NCBI RefSeq assembly: GCF_003610405.1
Contig: NZ_RAQC01000001.1
Span: 2,170,001-2,234,000 of the forward strand
Reading direction: 5' to 3'
DNA from: Microbacterium sp. AG238
GTDB taxonomy: Bacteria > Actinomycetota > Actinomycetes > Actinomycetales > Microbacteriaceae
DNA: 64,000 nt
Below the pieces are notes generated by a model that was not told where the DNA came from, did no database searches, and saw nothing but the letters and a program-made list of their open reading frames with translations. Shown here in pieces: positions 9,123 to 16,696 of this stretch (position 1 is the first letter of the stretch; every line of letters begins with the position of its first letter). The translations under genes were made by a program, and so were the position numbers.

Positions 9123-9192
9123 GAAGGCGTCTTCCGTCGAACGATGTGGCCGATCCCTGGCCGATGGATGAGCGATCCGTGCTCAGCATCAC

Positions 9193-9219
9193 CTATCGGC
9201 CGCCGCAGCGACGGCGTAA
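9193..9219 (-). promoter_or_regulatory. Sigma-28 (FliA)-like promoter of flgB operon
   Basis: On the minus strand the sequence reads TTAC-N15-GCCGATAG. The -10 is identical to the -10 of the three other flagellar promoters of the window; the -35 differs by one base from their TAAC. It lies in the 110-base gap between the fliT-position gene and flgB, 71 bases ahead of the flgB start. The match makes it likely that FliA can drive the basal-body genes too, but the deviating -35 leaves room for doubt. Confidence 0.6.
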
Positions 9220-9232
9220 GCCGCGAGCGCGG

Positions 9233-9493
9233 TCAGCCGTCGAGGTCGAGGTAGACGGCGTCGGGATGCCGCTGCGGGATGCGGTCGAGGGCGTCGAGGT
9301 GCCCGCGGACGGTGTCGAGCTCGGCGCGCAGCTGCCGCGACCGGTCGGCCTGCGCGCGCACGACCGCCCGCGCCCGGTCCTCGAGATGCGCGGGGAGCGG
9401 GCCGAGCCCGGGGGGCGGGTGCCACGGGAGGGCGCCGGCGGGGTCGCCCATCAGCTCCGCCTCGAGCCCGTCGAGCAGGTCGGCCCACGTCAT
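9233..9493 (-). CDS. Small helical protein in the fliT position
   Basis: 86 residues, beginning MTWADLLDGLEAELMGDP. After a Pro-rich segment (PWHPPPGLGPLP) it forms one long charged helix (residues about 38-72). No enzymatic motif. The ATG at 9493 overlaps the stop of fliS (ATGA), so the two are translated together. In many flagellar operons the gene after fliS encodes FliT, the FliD export chaperone; size and helix content fit, but the sequence does not let me confirm the family. It could also be an actinobacterial flagellar protein with another role. Confidence 0.7.
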   Translation of the reverse strand: MTWADLLDGLEAELMGDPAGALPWHPPPGLGPLPAHLEDRARAVVRAQADRSRQLRAELDTVRGHLDALDRIPQRHPDAVYLDLDG

Positions 9494-9867
9494 GCGGGCA
9501 TCGCCTCCGCCGCGCCGTGCCACGCTTCGCGCAGCGGCGCGATGAGGTCGCGGCATTCGCGGGTACGCTCGGGGTCGCGCCCGATGTTCGCCCCGATGAG
9601 CGTGCGGGTGATGTAGTCGTACACCGTCCGGAGTGCCGCCGAGCCGCTCCAGCTGTCGTCGAGCGAGCCGGTCAGCTCGACGAGGATCCGCTGGGCGTGC
9701 TGCAGCTGATCGTTGGCGGTCTGCCAGTCCGCGGCGCGCTGCGCCGCCTCGCCGCGCTCGACGTCGAGCAGCAGCCGGTCGAACAGGAGCGTGACCAGGC
9801 GCGACGGGCTGGCCGAGAGGATCGTCTCTTCGCGGTAGCGCTGTTGGGCGCGCAGGGCGGCGTTCAT
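9490..9867 (-). CDS. fliS: Flagellin export chaperone FliS
   Basis: 125 residues. FliS binds flagellin in the cytoplasm and prevents early polymerisation before export. Typical pieces are visible: RYREETILSASPSRLVTLLF near the N-terminus, LQHAQRILVELTGSLD in the middle and LRTVYDYITRTLIGANIGRD later. All-helical and of normal length. ATG at 9867 overlaps the fliD stop, the usual fliD-fliS arrangement. Confidence 0.95.
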   Translation of the reverse strand: MNAALRAQQRYREETILSASPSRLVTLLFDRLLLDVERGEAAQRAADWQTANDQLQHAQRILVELTGSLDDSWSGSAALRTVYDYITRTLIGANIGRDPERTRECRDLIAPLREAWHGAAEAMPA

Positions 9868-11243
9868 TTGTTGCCCGTTCCCGACATCGCCGACAGCTGC
9901 GACTCGAGGTACGACGATTGGGTCTGCAGCCTCGAGAGCATGGTCTCCATCGCGGCGTAGGTCCGCTCGAGGGTCGCGCGTCTCTGCTCGAGCCGGAGGT
10001 CCCAGCGCGTCAGCTGCTCGCCGAGCATCTTCACCTCGGACTCCTGTCCGGTGATGCGTGCCGTGAGCAGACCGTCGTACTTGTCGGAGTAGCGGTCTGC
10101 GACATCCTGCACCCGCGCGGCGACGCCGGCGAAGACCTGCTGCACCCCGGCCGGATCGTCCGCCAGCGCCTTCGTGAACGCCTCCTCGTCGAAGGTCAAC
10201 GCGCCCCAGCGGTCGACGCTCAGCCCCATGGTCGAGGGAGCGACCCCGTCGAGCGGCAGCTGCACCGCACCGGTGAGAGCCTGGTGGAGGGCGCGCACGG
10301 TGCTGTCGCCGGTGAAGACGCCCAGTCGGGTCTGCTCGCCGGGCGTCGTGGCGGTGGTCGCGGTCGACCCGCGGGCGATCCCCGCGAGCAGCGTGCCGAT
10401 CTGGGTGACGAAGGCCTTCGCGGCCGCGGCGCTGCCGTCGGCGTCCGCGGCGACGGTCACCGACACCGGGGTGGCCGATGCGCGGGTCACCGACACGTCG
10501 ACGCCGGCGAACAGCGACGTGAAGGTGTTGCTCGCCGAGGTCACGGTCTGCTCCGCGGCGGTTCCGGCCCACAGCCGTACCTGCGCGTCCGTGCCGACCG
10601 TCACGATCGCCGATGCGGGTTCCGAGGCGAGATCGCTCGCTGTGCCGGCAGCGACCGCGGCGGCGTCGCCGCGGAACACCTGGAACGCGTTCTCCGCGCC
10701 CGTCTCGGTGGCGGTGATCTGCAGGCGCCACAGCGCCTGGCCGTCGGCGTCGACCCCCGCCGACACCGCGGACGCCGTGATGCCGGTGCCGGCTGCGCTC
10801 AGCGCGTGCGCGATGTCCGCGGCCGCACCCGACGTCGGTCGGACCTCGACGGGCTTGCCGTCGGTGCCGACCACCGTGAAGACGAGCGGGTCGTCCGCGG
10901 CGGAGCCGAACGGCCCCGTGACGATGCTGTGGGCCGTGGCGACGCGGTCGACGACGACGTCGGCCCGGAGGACCGGCGCCCCCGCGGATGCCGTCACCGT
11001 CAGGCTGTCGTCCGAACTCGTCGCCTTCCGCTGCAGCAGGGCCGTCGGGCCGGCGGCATCCTTCGCCTTCGTCGCCAGCGACTGCAGCGACGCGTTCAGC
11101 GCCTGCAGCTGCGCGATGACGGCCTTGCGGTCGTCGGACTTGGCGCTGAGGATCGTGCGCGGCAGGCGCTCGACGTTCATGAGCGCGTCGATGATCGCCT
11201 TGGTGTCGAGTTTCGAGGCGAGGCCGTCGATCGAGATCGCCAT
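9864..11243 (-). CDS. fliD: Flagellar filament cap protein FliD (HAP2)
   Basis: 459 residues. FliD caps the filament tip and guides flagellin polymerisation. The N-terminal FliD domain is clear: ISIDGLASKLDTKAIIDALM followed by NVERLPRTIL. The C-terminal FliD domain carries MGLSVDRWGALTFDEEAFTK and a coiled coil near the end (TYAAMETMLSRLQTQSSYLE). The middle is a Thr/Ala-rich variable domain. I use the ATG at 11243; the frame is open further upstream but the conserved start is here. A sigma-28-type promoter lies 53 bases upstream. Confidence 0.95.
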   Translation of the reverse strand: MAISIDGLASKLDTKAIIDALMNVERLPRTILSAKSDDRKAVIAQLQALNASLQSLATKAKDAAGPTALLQRKATSSDDSLTVTASAGAPVLRADVVVDRVATAHSIVTGPFGSAADDPLVFTVVGTDGKPVEVRPTSGAAADIAHALSAAGTGITASAVSAGVDADGQALWRLQITATETGAENAFQVFRGDAAAVAAGTASDLASEPASAIVTVGTDAQVRLWAGTAAEQTVTSASNTFTSLFAGVDVSVTRASATPVSVTVAADADGSAAAAKAFVTQIGTLLAGIARGSTATTATTPGEQTRLGVFTGDSTVRALHQALTGAVQLPLDGVAPSTMGLSVDRWGALTFDEEAFTKALADDPAGVQQVFAGVAARVQDVADRYSDKYDGLLTARITGQESEVKMLGEQLTRWDLRLEQRRATLERTYAAMETMLSRLQTQSSYLESQLSAMSGTGNK

Positions 11244-11295
11244 CTGCCCGTCCTGTCGTTCATCCGTGCGGCCGCGTGCGCGCCGTCCGTTCGCT

Positions 11296-11322
11296 CTATC
11301 GGCCGCGCGGGCGCGAGCGTTA
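11296..11322 (-). promoter_or_regulatory. Sigma-28 (FliA) promoter of fliD-fliS
   Basis: The minus strand reads TAAC-N15-GCCGATAG, identical in both boxes and in spacing to the promoters before flgN and flagellin. It lies between the fliA stop and the fliD start, so fliD, fliS and the gene after them form a FliA-dependent unit. The bacterial sigma-28 consensus is TAAA-N15-GCCGATAA, so six of eight -10 bases plus spacing would already be informative; here seven of eight match. Confidence 0.85.
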
Positions 11323-11334
11323 GCGGGACGGATG

Positions 11335-12141
11335 TCAGAGCGCGACGGATGCCGCGGGCGCGACGCCCCGGCCGCTGCGGGGCAGCATCGCGGTGATCCG
11401 GGCGAAGTAGGCCTCGCGTGTCTCGACCGACACGCGCGAGACGGGTTCGGCCTGTTCCTCGGCGACGAATCGTTCCAGCGCGTCGCGGAGCAGCCGGATG
11501 GCCTCGGCGCGCTGCTGCGAGACGGCGGAGTGCGAGACGCCGAGCTCGGCCGCGATCTCTTTGACGGGGCGCTCGTCGATGTAGACGGCCTGGACGATGG
11601 CGCGCATGCGCTCGGGCAGGGCCGCGACGGCACGTTCGAGCACCTCGCGCCGCTCACGGAGCACGGCGGCCTCGTCGGGCAGGACCATCGCGCTCGGCAC
11701 CTCGAGCGCCGTGGCGTCGTCGATGCTCGTGACCGTGCGCGCGGCGTCGTCGAGGGCCTCGACGACTGCGGCGCGGGGCAGGCCCATGGTGGCCGCGATC
11801 TCGTCGACGCCGGCGACGCGGCCGAGGCGTGCGGTCAAGGTATCGCGTACGGCCGTCGTCTCTTTGATGCGCTTGCGGATGCCGCGCGACGCCCAGTCCA
11901 TCGAACGCATCTCATCCGCGAACGCGCCGAGGATGCGCCGCCGCGCGTAGGCGCCGAAGGGGACGCCCAGAGCGGGGTCGAACGCGTCCGCGGCCGTGAC
12001 GAGGGCCAGCGCTCCGACCGAGGCGAGCTCTTCCAACGGCACGTGCGTGGCCCGCGAGTGGAGATCGCGCGCCAGATAGCCCACGAGGGGCAGGTTCTCT
12101 TCGATGAGTCGATTGCGTTCCGCGTGACCGAGGATGTGCAA
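11335..12141 (-). CDS. fliA: Flagellar sigma factor FliA (sigma-28)
   Basis: 268 residues from the TTG at 12141. FliA directs RNA polymerase to late flagellar promoters. Sigma region 2 is visible (ENLPLVGYLARDL, LASVGALALVTAADAFDP, VPFGAYARRRILGAFADEMR), then region 3 (GIRKRIKETTAVRDTL) and a region 4 helix-turn-helix (VKEIAAELGVSHSAVSQQRA). I chose TTG because GAAAGAGG stands six bases upstream and the family alignment begins soon after (MHILGHAERNRLIEENL). An alternative start is the TTG at 12225, which would add 28 residues without an evident ribosome site. No anti-sigma FlgM gene is seen near it. Promoters of matching type occur four times in the window. Confidence 0.93.
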   Translation of the reverse strand: MHILGHAERNRLIEENLPLVGYLARDLHSRATHVPLEELASVGALALVTAADAFDPALGVPFGAYARRRILGAFADEMRSMDWASRGIRKRIKETTAVRDTLTARLGRVAGVDEIAATMGLPRAAVVEALDDAARTVTSIDDATALEVPSAMVLPDEAAVLRERREVLERAVAALPERMRAIVQAVYIDERPVKEIAAELGVSHSAVSQQRAEAIRLLRDALERFVAEEQAEPVSRVSVETREAYFARITAMLPRSGRGVAPAASVAL

Positions 12142-12226
12142 AGGGGGCCTCTTTCGTGGCGTGCACCCGCTCCCGCGGCCCGAATTCGCGGAAGCCGTCA
12201 CGCCGGCTGAGGCCATCATAAGCAAA

Positions 12227-12242
12227 ATGAGAAAGATCTCAT
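12227..12242. promoter_or_regulatory. Inverted repeat in fliA-flgN intergenic region
   Basis: ATGAGA-N4-TCTCAT, a perfect 6+6 palindrome with a 4-base spacer, in the 234-base gap between the divergent fliA and flgN genes. It is AT-rich compared with its surroundings. It sits 86 bases ahead of the fliA start and 20 bases before the -35 of the flgN promoter. An operator for a regulator of fliA is a fair guess; the protein that would bind it is not identified. Confidence 0.4.
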
Positions 12243-12261
12243 ACGGAATCCTGAGCAGAAG

Positions 12262-12288
12262 TAACGTGATCGACTCATGCGCCGATAG
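12262..12288 (+). promoter_or_regulatory. Sigma-28 (FliA) promoter of flgN-flgK-flgL-fliW
   Basis: The plus strand reads TAAC-N15-GCCGATAG, the same two boxes and spacing as before fliD and flagellin. The expected start of transcription would be near 12295, about 80 bases ahead of the flgN start. FlgN, FlgK and FlgL are classical late or class III products, in line with FliA control. Confidence 0.85.
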
Positions 12289-12375
12289 TCGAGGATGATC
12301 GCTTCAGAACGGTTCGTCAGAAGAGCGAGTCGTTCGATGCGGTCCATGGGGGGCTGCTCAGGTAAGGGGGAAACC

Positions 12376-12858
12376 GTGGGAGCCAACGAACTGTCGATGC
12401 AGCTGTGGCGCGAGCGAGAACTGCTCGAGATGCTGATCTTCAAACTCGAGGAGCAGCGTCTGCTGCTCGAAGCCGGGAACACCCGGTGGATCCATCTCGC
12501 GTCACGCGAGATCGAGCGCGTGCTCGAAGAACTGCGCGAGTCGGGCCTGGGCCGCGACGTCGAGGTCGCCGCGGTGGCACGCGAGTGGGGCGTCCCCGAA
12601 GCCGCCACACTCGCGGAGCTGCTCGACTCGGCGCCGACGGGCACCTGGCGCGACGTCTTCGCCGAGCATCGCGCCGCGCTCACCGAGCGCATGGCCGAGG
12701 TCTCGCAGCTGAAAGAGGCGAACGAGACGCACCTGCGCGCAGCCAGCCGCGCAGTCGACGAGACGCTCGCCGGGCTCGAATCCGGCACGGGCGAGTACAC
12801 CACCGGCGGTGGGCGGGTCCGCGAGGACACCGCGCGCATCGTCGACAGGGAGATGTGA
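12376..12858 (+). CDS. flgN: Export chaperone FlgN for hook-filament junction proteins
   Basis: 160 residues from the GTG at 12376, which follows AAGGGGG at good spacing; more upstream in-frame ATGs lack a ribosome site. FlgN binds FlgK and FlgL and keeps them export-ready. The protein is helical throughout, with the FlgN-like N-terminus ELSMQLWRERELLEMLIFKL and a long coiled coil. It stands directly before flgK, its client. Sequence conservation in this family is weak; position and fold pattern support the call. Confidence 0.85.
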   Translation: MGANELSMQLWRERELLEMLIFKLEEQRLLLEAGNTRWIHLASREIERVLEELRESGLGRDVEVAAVAREWGVPEAATLAELLDSAPTGTWRDVFAEHRAALTERMAEVSQLKEANETHLRAASRAVDETLAGLESGTGEYTTGGGRVREDTARIVDREM

Positions 12859-12866
12859 GGACGCAG

Positions 12867-14270
12867 ATGTCGACATTCAGCGGGTTGGGAACGGCGGCGA
12901 GCGCGCTCGCCGCCGCGCGTCGCGGCATGGATCTCGCGGGGCAGAACGTCGCCAACCAGCTGACACCCGGTTACACGCGGCAGCGCCTCGAGACCTCCGC
13001 CGTCGCGCCCCCGGCGGGCTCGACGCGCTTCGGGCCGGTCGCCGGCCAGGGCGTCGCCGTCGACGGGATCGCGCGCCTGGGCGATGCCGTGCTCGACGCG
13101 CGAGTGCGAGACACCCTCGCGGCATCCGGGTACTGGTCCGCGCGGGCGCAGGCCGCGGTGCGCGCCGAGGCGTCGCTCGCCGAGCCGGGCAAGAACGGTC
13201 TGGCCGATCAGCTCTCACAGCTGTGGACCGCGTGGCAAGACCTGTCGAATGCTCCGGACTCCACCGCGGCGGCGGCTGCGGTGGTGACACGGGGCGAGAC
13301 GCTCGTGGCACGCATCGCCGACGGCTACCGTTCCGTCGCCGAGCAGTGGTCGTCGGCGCGCGACGCCGCCGAGTTGACGGTCGATCAGATCAACGCCGCC
13401 GCGGCCGAGATCGCCGAGCTCAATGCCGGCATCCGCGAGGTCGGCGTCGCGGGCGGTTCCGCGAACGAGCTCATCGACCGACGGAACCTGCTCGCGCAGA
13501 CGGTCGCGCGGCTCTCCGGTGCCGTCGGCACGGTCGAATCCGACGGCACCCTCACCCTGCGGGTCGATGGGAACGCCCTCGTATCGGGCACGCGCGCTCG
13601 CGAGCTGGACGTCACCGGACCCCGATCGATCGGCGTGGGTGAGCCGGTCGTACTCGCTTGGCGTGAGCCCGGCGCCCCGCCGGTCGGCGTCTCGAGCGGG
13701 GAACTGGCCGGCACCCTGTCCGTGCTCGCGCCCGCGGAGTCCGGGGGAGTACTGGCCGGGCTCGCGGCCTCGTACAACGAGCTCGCGAGCTCTCTCGCGG
13801 CGACCGTGAACGCCCAGCACCGTCTCGGGTCGACCGCATCGGGAGCGCCGGGCGGCGACTTCTTCGCCGTCGCAGCCGGTGCGCCCGCCGCGCTCGGACT
13901 CAGCGTCGTGCCCCGGGGCCGCGACGAACTGGCGATCGCCGCTCCCGGCGCCGGAGCCCTCGACGGCGGCAACGCCGACGCCCTCTCCGGCATCGGGAAG
14001 AGGTCCGACGGACCCGATGCGCTCTGGAGCGACGTCGTGTCGCGTCTCGCGGTCGCGACATCCGCCGAGTCGGGACGGGCGGCGCGCGCCGAGACGACGG
14101 CGGTCGCCGCCGCGGCGGCCCAGCAGTCGGTCGCAGGAGTCGACAACGACGAGGAGACCATGAGCCTGCTGACGTATCAGACCGCCTACCAGGCGGCCGC
14201 CCGCGTCCTCACCGCCGTCGACGAAGCCCTCGACGTCCTCATCAACCGCACCGGCCTCGTCGGCCGCTGA
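12867..14270 (+). CDS. flgK: Hook-filament junction protein FlgK (HAP1)
   Basis: 467 residues. FlgK is the first junction protein between hook and filament. N-terminus: FSGLGTAASALAAARRGMDL then the signature GQNVANQLTPGYTRQR. The C-terminus carries the matching helix (MSLLTYQTAYQAAARVLTAV DEALDVLI). The start ATG at 12867 follows GTGAGGACGCAG; only eight bases separate it from flgN. A longer in-frame reading reaching back through flgN is rejected. Confidence 0.95.
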   Translation: MSTFSGLGTAASALAAARRGMDLAGQNVANQLTPGYTRQRLETSAVAPPAGSTRFGPVAGQGVAVDGIARLGDAVLDARVRDTLAASGYWSARAQAAVRAEASLAEPGKNGLADQLSQLWTAWQDLSNAPDSTAAAAAVVTRGETLVARIADGYRSVAEQWSSARDAAELTVDQINAAAAEIAELNAGIREVGVAGGSANELIDRRNLLAQTVARLSGAVGTVESDGTLTLRVDGNALVSGTRARELDVTGPRSIGVGEPVVLAWREPGAPPVGVSSGELAGTLSVLAPAESGGVLAGLAASYNELASSLAATVNAQHRLGSTASGAPGGDFFAVAAGAPAALGLSVVPRGRDELAIAAPGAGALDGGNADALSGIGKRSDGPDALWSDVVSRLAVATSAESGRAARAETTAVAAAAAQQSVAGVDNDEETMSLLTYQTAYQAAARVLTAVDEALDVLINRTGLVGR

Positions 14271-14283
14271 CACCCGGAGCGCC

Positions 14284-15165
14284 ATGATCAGCCGAGTCAC
14301 GTCGCAGACGCTCGCCCAGTCCGCCCTGCGCAATCTGCAATCGGGTCTGAGCGACCTCGCCCGCCTCCAGAACCAGGCGACCTCGCAGCGGGCGTTCGCC
14401 GCTCCGTCCGACGATCCGGCCGCGGCGGCAGCCGCCCTCGACCTCCACGCCGCGCAGCGCCGGAACGACCAGTACGCGCGCAACATCGGCGACGGTCTCA
14501 CGTGGGTGACGACCGTCGACAACGCCATCTCGGCGTCGACGTCGCTGCTCGGGCGAGCGCGAGACCTGACGCTGCGCGGTGCCAACTCCGGGGCGCTCGA
14601 CGCCAACGCCCGCGAGGCGATCGCGCTCGAGCTCGAGACCATCGCCGACGAGCTGCTCGCTCAGGCGAACACCACGCTGCTCGGACGGTCGGTGTTCGCC
14701 GGGACCGCGGAAGGCAGCGCCTTCGGGCCCGACTTCGCCTTTGCGGGGGTGCCGGGCAGCGAGGTGCGCCGACGTGTCGCCGACGGCGAGACGGTGCGGG
14801 TCGACGCGAGCGGCGCCGAGGTGTTCGGCTCGGGCGAGGACTCGGTCTTCGCGCTGATCGGATCGATCGTCGCCGATCTGCGCGGCGGAGCGGACGTGCG
14901 CGGCCGCATCGACCAGATCGATGACCGCATGAACGCGATGCTGGGGGTGCAGGGCACGGTGGGGGCGAGGCAGAATCAGATCATGCGAGCCAAAGACGCG
15001 GCGGCCGACGCGACGGTGTCTCTCGAAGCCCAGCGCGCGGCGATCGAAGACATCGACACCGTCGAGGTGCTCGTCGCCCTGAAGTCGCAGGAGCTCGTCT
15101 ACCAGTCCGCCCTGGCCGTCACCGCCCGGGTGATGCAGCCGACGCTGATGGACTTCCTCCGATGA
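14284..15165 (+). CDS. flgL: Hook-filament junction protein FlgL (HAP3)
   Basis: 293 residues, flagellin-like. FlgL is the second junction protein, on which the filament grows. N-terminal D0/D1 region: ISRVTSQTLAQSALRNLQSG, then the FlgL-type LARLQNQATSQRAFAAPSDD. C-terminal helix: EVLVALKSQELVYQSALAVT followed by ARVMQPTLMDFLR. ATG at 14284; 13 bases after flgK. The stop overlaps the fliW start. Confidence 0.95.
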   Translation: MISRVTSQTLAQSALRNLQSGLSDLARLQNQATSQRAFAAPSDDPAAAAAALDLHAAQRRNDQYARNIGDGLTWVTTVDNAISASTSLLGRARDLTLRGANSGALDANAREAIALELETIADELLAQANTTLLGRSVFAGTAEGSAFGPDFAFAGVPGSEVRRRVADGETVRVDASGAEVFGSGEDSVFALIGSIVADLRGGADVRGRIDQIDDRMNAMLGVQGTVGARQNQIMRAKDAAADATVSLEAQRAAIEDIDTVEVLVALKSQELVYQSALAVTARVMQPTLMDFLR

Positions 15166-15530
15166 GCGCTCTCGAGTTCGTGACGCCCCCGCCGGGACTG
15201 TCACCGCACACGTCGTTCTCCCTCGACGAGGTCGAGGGCGGCGGCGGGCTGTTCACGCTGACGGCCGCCGACGATCCCAGGGTGCGGCTGTTCGCCGTCG
15301 ATCCCGGAGCGGTCGTCGACGATTATTCGCCCACGCTCTCCGACGCGCACGTCGCCGACCTCGGACTCGCCGAGTCGGCCGACGCCCGCGTGCTCGTGGT
15401 GGCTCGGATGACGGATGAGGGCATCGGGGTCAATCTCCTCGCGCCCGTCGTGATCAACCGCCGTACCGGCGTCGCCGCCCAGGTCATCCTCGAGGGCCAG
15501 GATCTGCCCGTCCGGGCTCTGCTGAGCTGA
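15162..15530 (+). CDS. fliW: Flagellar assembly factor FliW
   Basis: 122 residues. FliW is known to bind flagellin and, in many bacteria, to antagonise the translational repressor CsrA. Typical motifs are FTLTAADDPRVRLFAVDPG and a C-terminal VNLLAPVVINRRTGVAAQVI. ATGA overlap with flgL. Unlike in many Gram-positive genomes, no csrA follows: the next gene is on the other strand after seven bases. FliW may therefore act on flagellin only, or csrA lies elsewhere. Confidence 0.92.
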   Translation: MSALEFVTPPPGLSPHTSFSLDEVEGGGGLFTLTAADDPRVRLFAVDPGAVVDDYSPTLSDAHVADLGLAESADARVLVVARMTDEGIGVNLLAPVVINRRTGVAAQVILEGQDLPVRALLS

Positions 15531-15537
15531 GCCGCGC

Positions 15538-16599
15538 TCAAGCCACGGCGCGCGCGAGCGGCGTCGCCGACACGTCCGCATCCGCGTCGATCGCGGCGAG
15601 GTAACGCGGCTTGTGGCCCGTGCGGATGCCGGTCGCGCTCGGCTTGTTCTCATAGACGCCCGCCGCCCAGTTGCCCTCGACGAGCACGGGGCCGGTCGGC
15701 GAGACAGCGATGTCCCAGCCGACGTAGCGCACCTGCGGCACGACGCGCGCGAGCCGGTCGACGAAGTCGAGCACCTCGTCGAACATCGGCAGGCGGAAGT
15801 CGGCGATGCGGATGCCGCTGTCGGGATGCGTCGGGTACACGCGGTCGTTCGAGTCGTAGCCGTCGCCCGTCGCCCGGCCGGTCTCGTCGAGCATCGCGTA
15901 GAAGCCGCCGAAGGCGTTCTGGTCGCTCACGGCGCCGCGGCCGAACTTCTGCGCCATGGCGAGCACGTGCGTGCGCTCGCCATCGAAGTACGTCGTGACG
16001 CGCGTCGTGTTGACGGTGCCGGCGCAGAGGGCCGCGAGCTCGTCGTGCTGGCGGATGACCTCTTCGACGAGCGTCTCGCCGCGCTCGAGCAGTCCGCGGT
16101 GGAAACGGGTCCAGTCGGTGACGTCGCGGGCGAGGTAGCGGTGCACGCCGAGGCCCGCCCGGCCCAACGGCTCCTTCGTCACGATCGTGCCGTGCCGCAG
16201 CGCGAAGGCGCGCACATCGTCGGCGTTGTCGTCGGTGACGACCAGCCACTCGCGCTGCAGATGCGGCGCGAAGGTGTCGTTGAAGGCGATCTTGTCGTGG
16301 AAGAGATGACGGTATGCCGGATCGTCGAACCGCACCGCGAGGCGGTGCGAGACGGGGCTGGTCATGTAGGTCGCGCGCTCGGCACGGGTGAGCATCGCGA
16401 AGTCGTAGTCGATGTAGTCCTGGAACCCGACACCGCGCACTCCGGCCTGCCAGAGCATGTCGACGACGACGCCGAGCGTGCTGCGGCCGTGCCGCTGCCC
16501 GGCCCGCCGCGCGCGGGCGACGAGGCTGCTCGGGTTCACGCGTCGCGCCCGTTCCCACAGGAAGGGGAGGCCGGGCGTGAGGGTTCGGGGGGATGTCAT
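15538..16599 (-). CDS. ATP-grasp ligase, sugar-transfer-associated type
   Basis: 353 residues. The C-terminal two thirds look like an ATP-grasp domain: IVTKEPLGRAGLGVHRYL (phosphate-binding loop and lysine), TLVEEVIRQHDELAALCAGT, NTTRVTTYFDGERTHVLAMA and the metal-binding end YVGWDIAVSPTGPVLVEGNW. This pattern matches the ATP-grasp family found beside polysaccharide biosynthesis genes, whose members join a carboxylate to an amine or alcohol. No substrate can be read from sequence. ATG at 16599 follows GAGGA. It lies between fliW and flagellin on the flagellin strand, behind the flagellin terminator. A role in modifying the cell surface or flagellin is possible but unproven. Confidence 0.75.
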   Translation of the reverse strand: MTSPRTLTPGLPFLWERARRVNPSSLVARARRAGQRHGRSTLGVVVDMLWQAGVRGVGFQDYIDYDFAMLTRAERATYMTSPVSHRLAVRFDDPAYRHLFHDKIAFNDTFAPHLQREWLVVTDDNADDVRAFALRHGTIVTKEPLGRAGLGVHRYLARDVTDWTRFHRGLLERGETLVEEVIRQHDELAALCAGTVNTTRVTTYFDGERTHVLAMAQKFGRGAVSDQNAFGGFYAMLDETGRATGDGYDSNDRVYPTHPDSGIRIADFRLPMFDEVLDFVDRLARVVPQVRYVGWDIAVSPTGPVLVEGNWAAGVYENKPSATGIRTGHKPRYLAAIDADADVSATPLARAVA

Positions 16600-16643
16600 C
16601 GGGTTCCTCGTCAGTTCTCTCAGGCGCGTTCCCGCGGTGCGCC

Positions 16644-16692
16644 CGCGACGGCGATGGGTCCTGCGTCGGGCGGCGCAGGACCCACCGTCGCG
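16644..16692 (-). terminator. Hairpin terminator after flagellin
   Basis: An 11-bp perfect stem (TGGGTCCTGCG / CGCAGGACCCA) with an 8-base loop, extended after a 3-base bulge by a further 8 bp (CGCGACGG / CCGTCGCG). It starts five bases after the flagellin stop codon. No clear T-run is visible, which is common in high-GC actinobacteria. It separates flagellin from the ATP-grasp gene transcriptionally. Confidence 0.75.
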
Positions 16693-16696
16693 AGGC

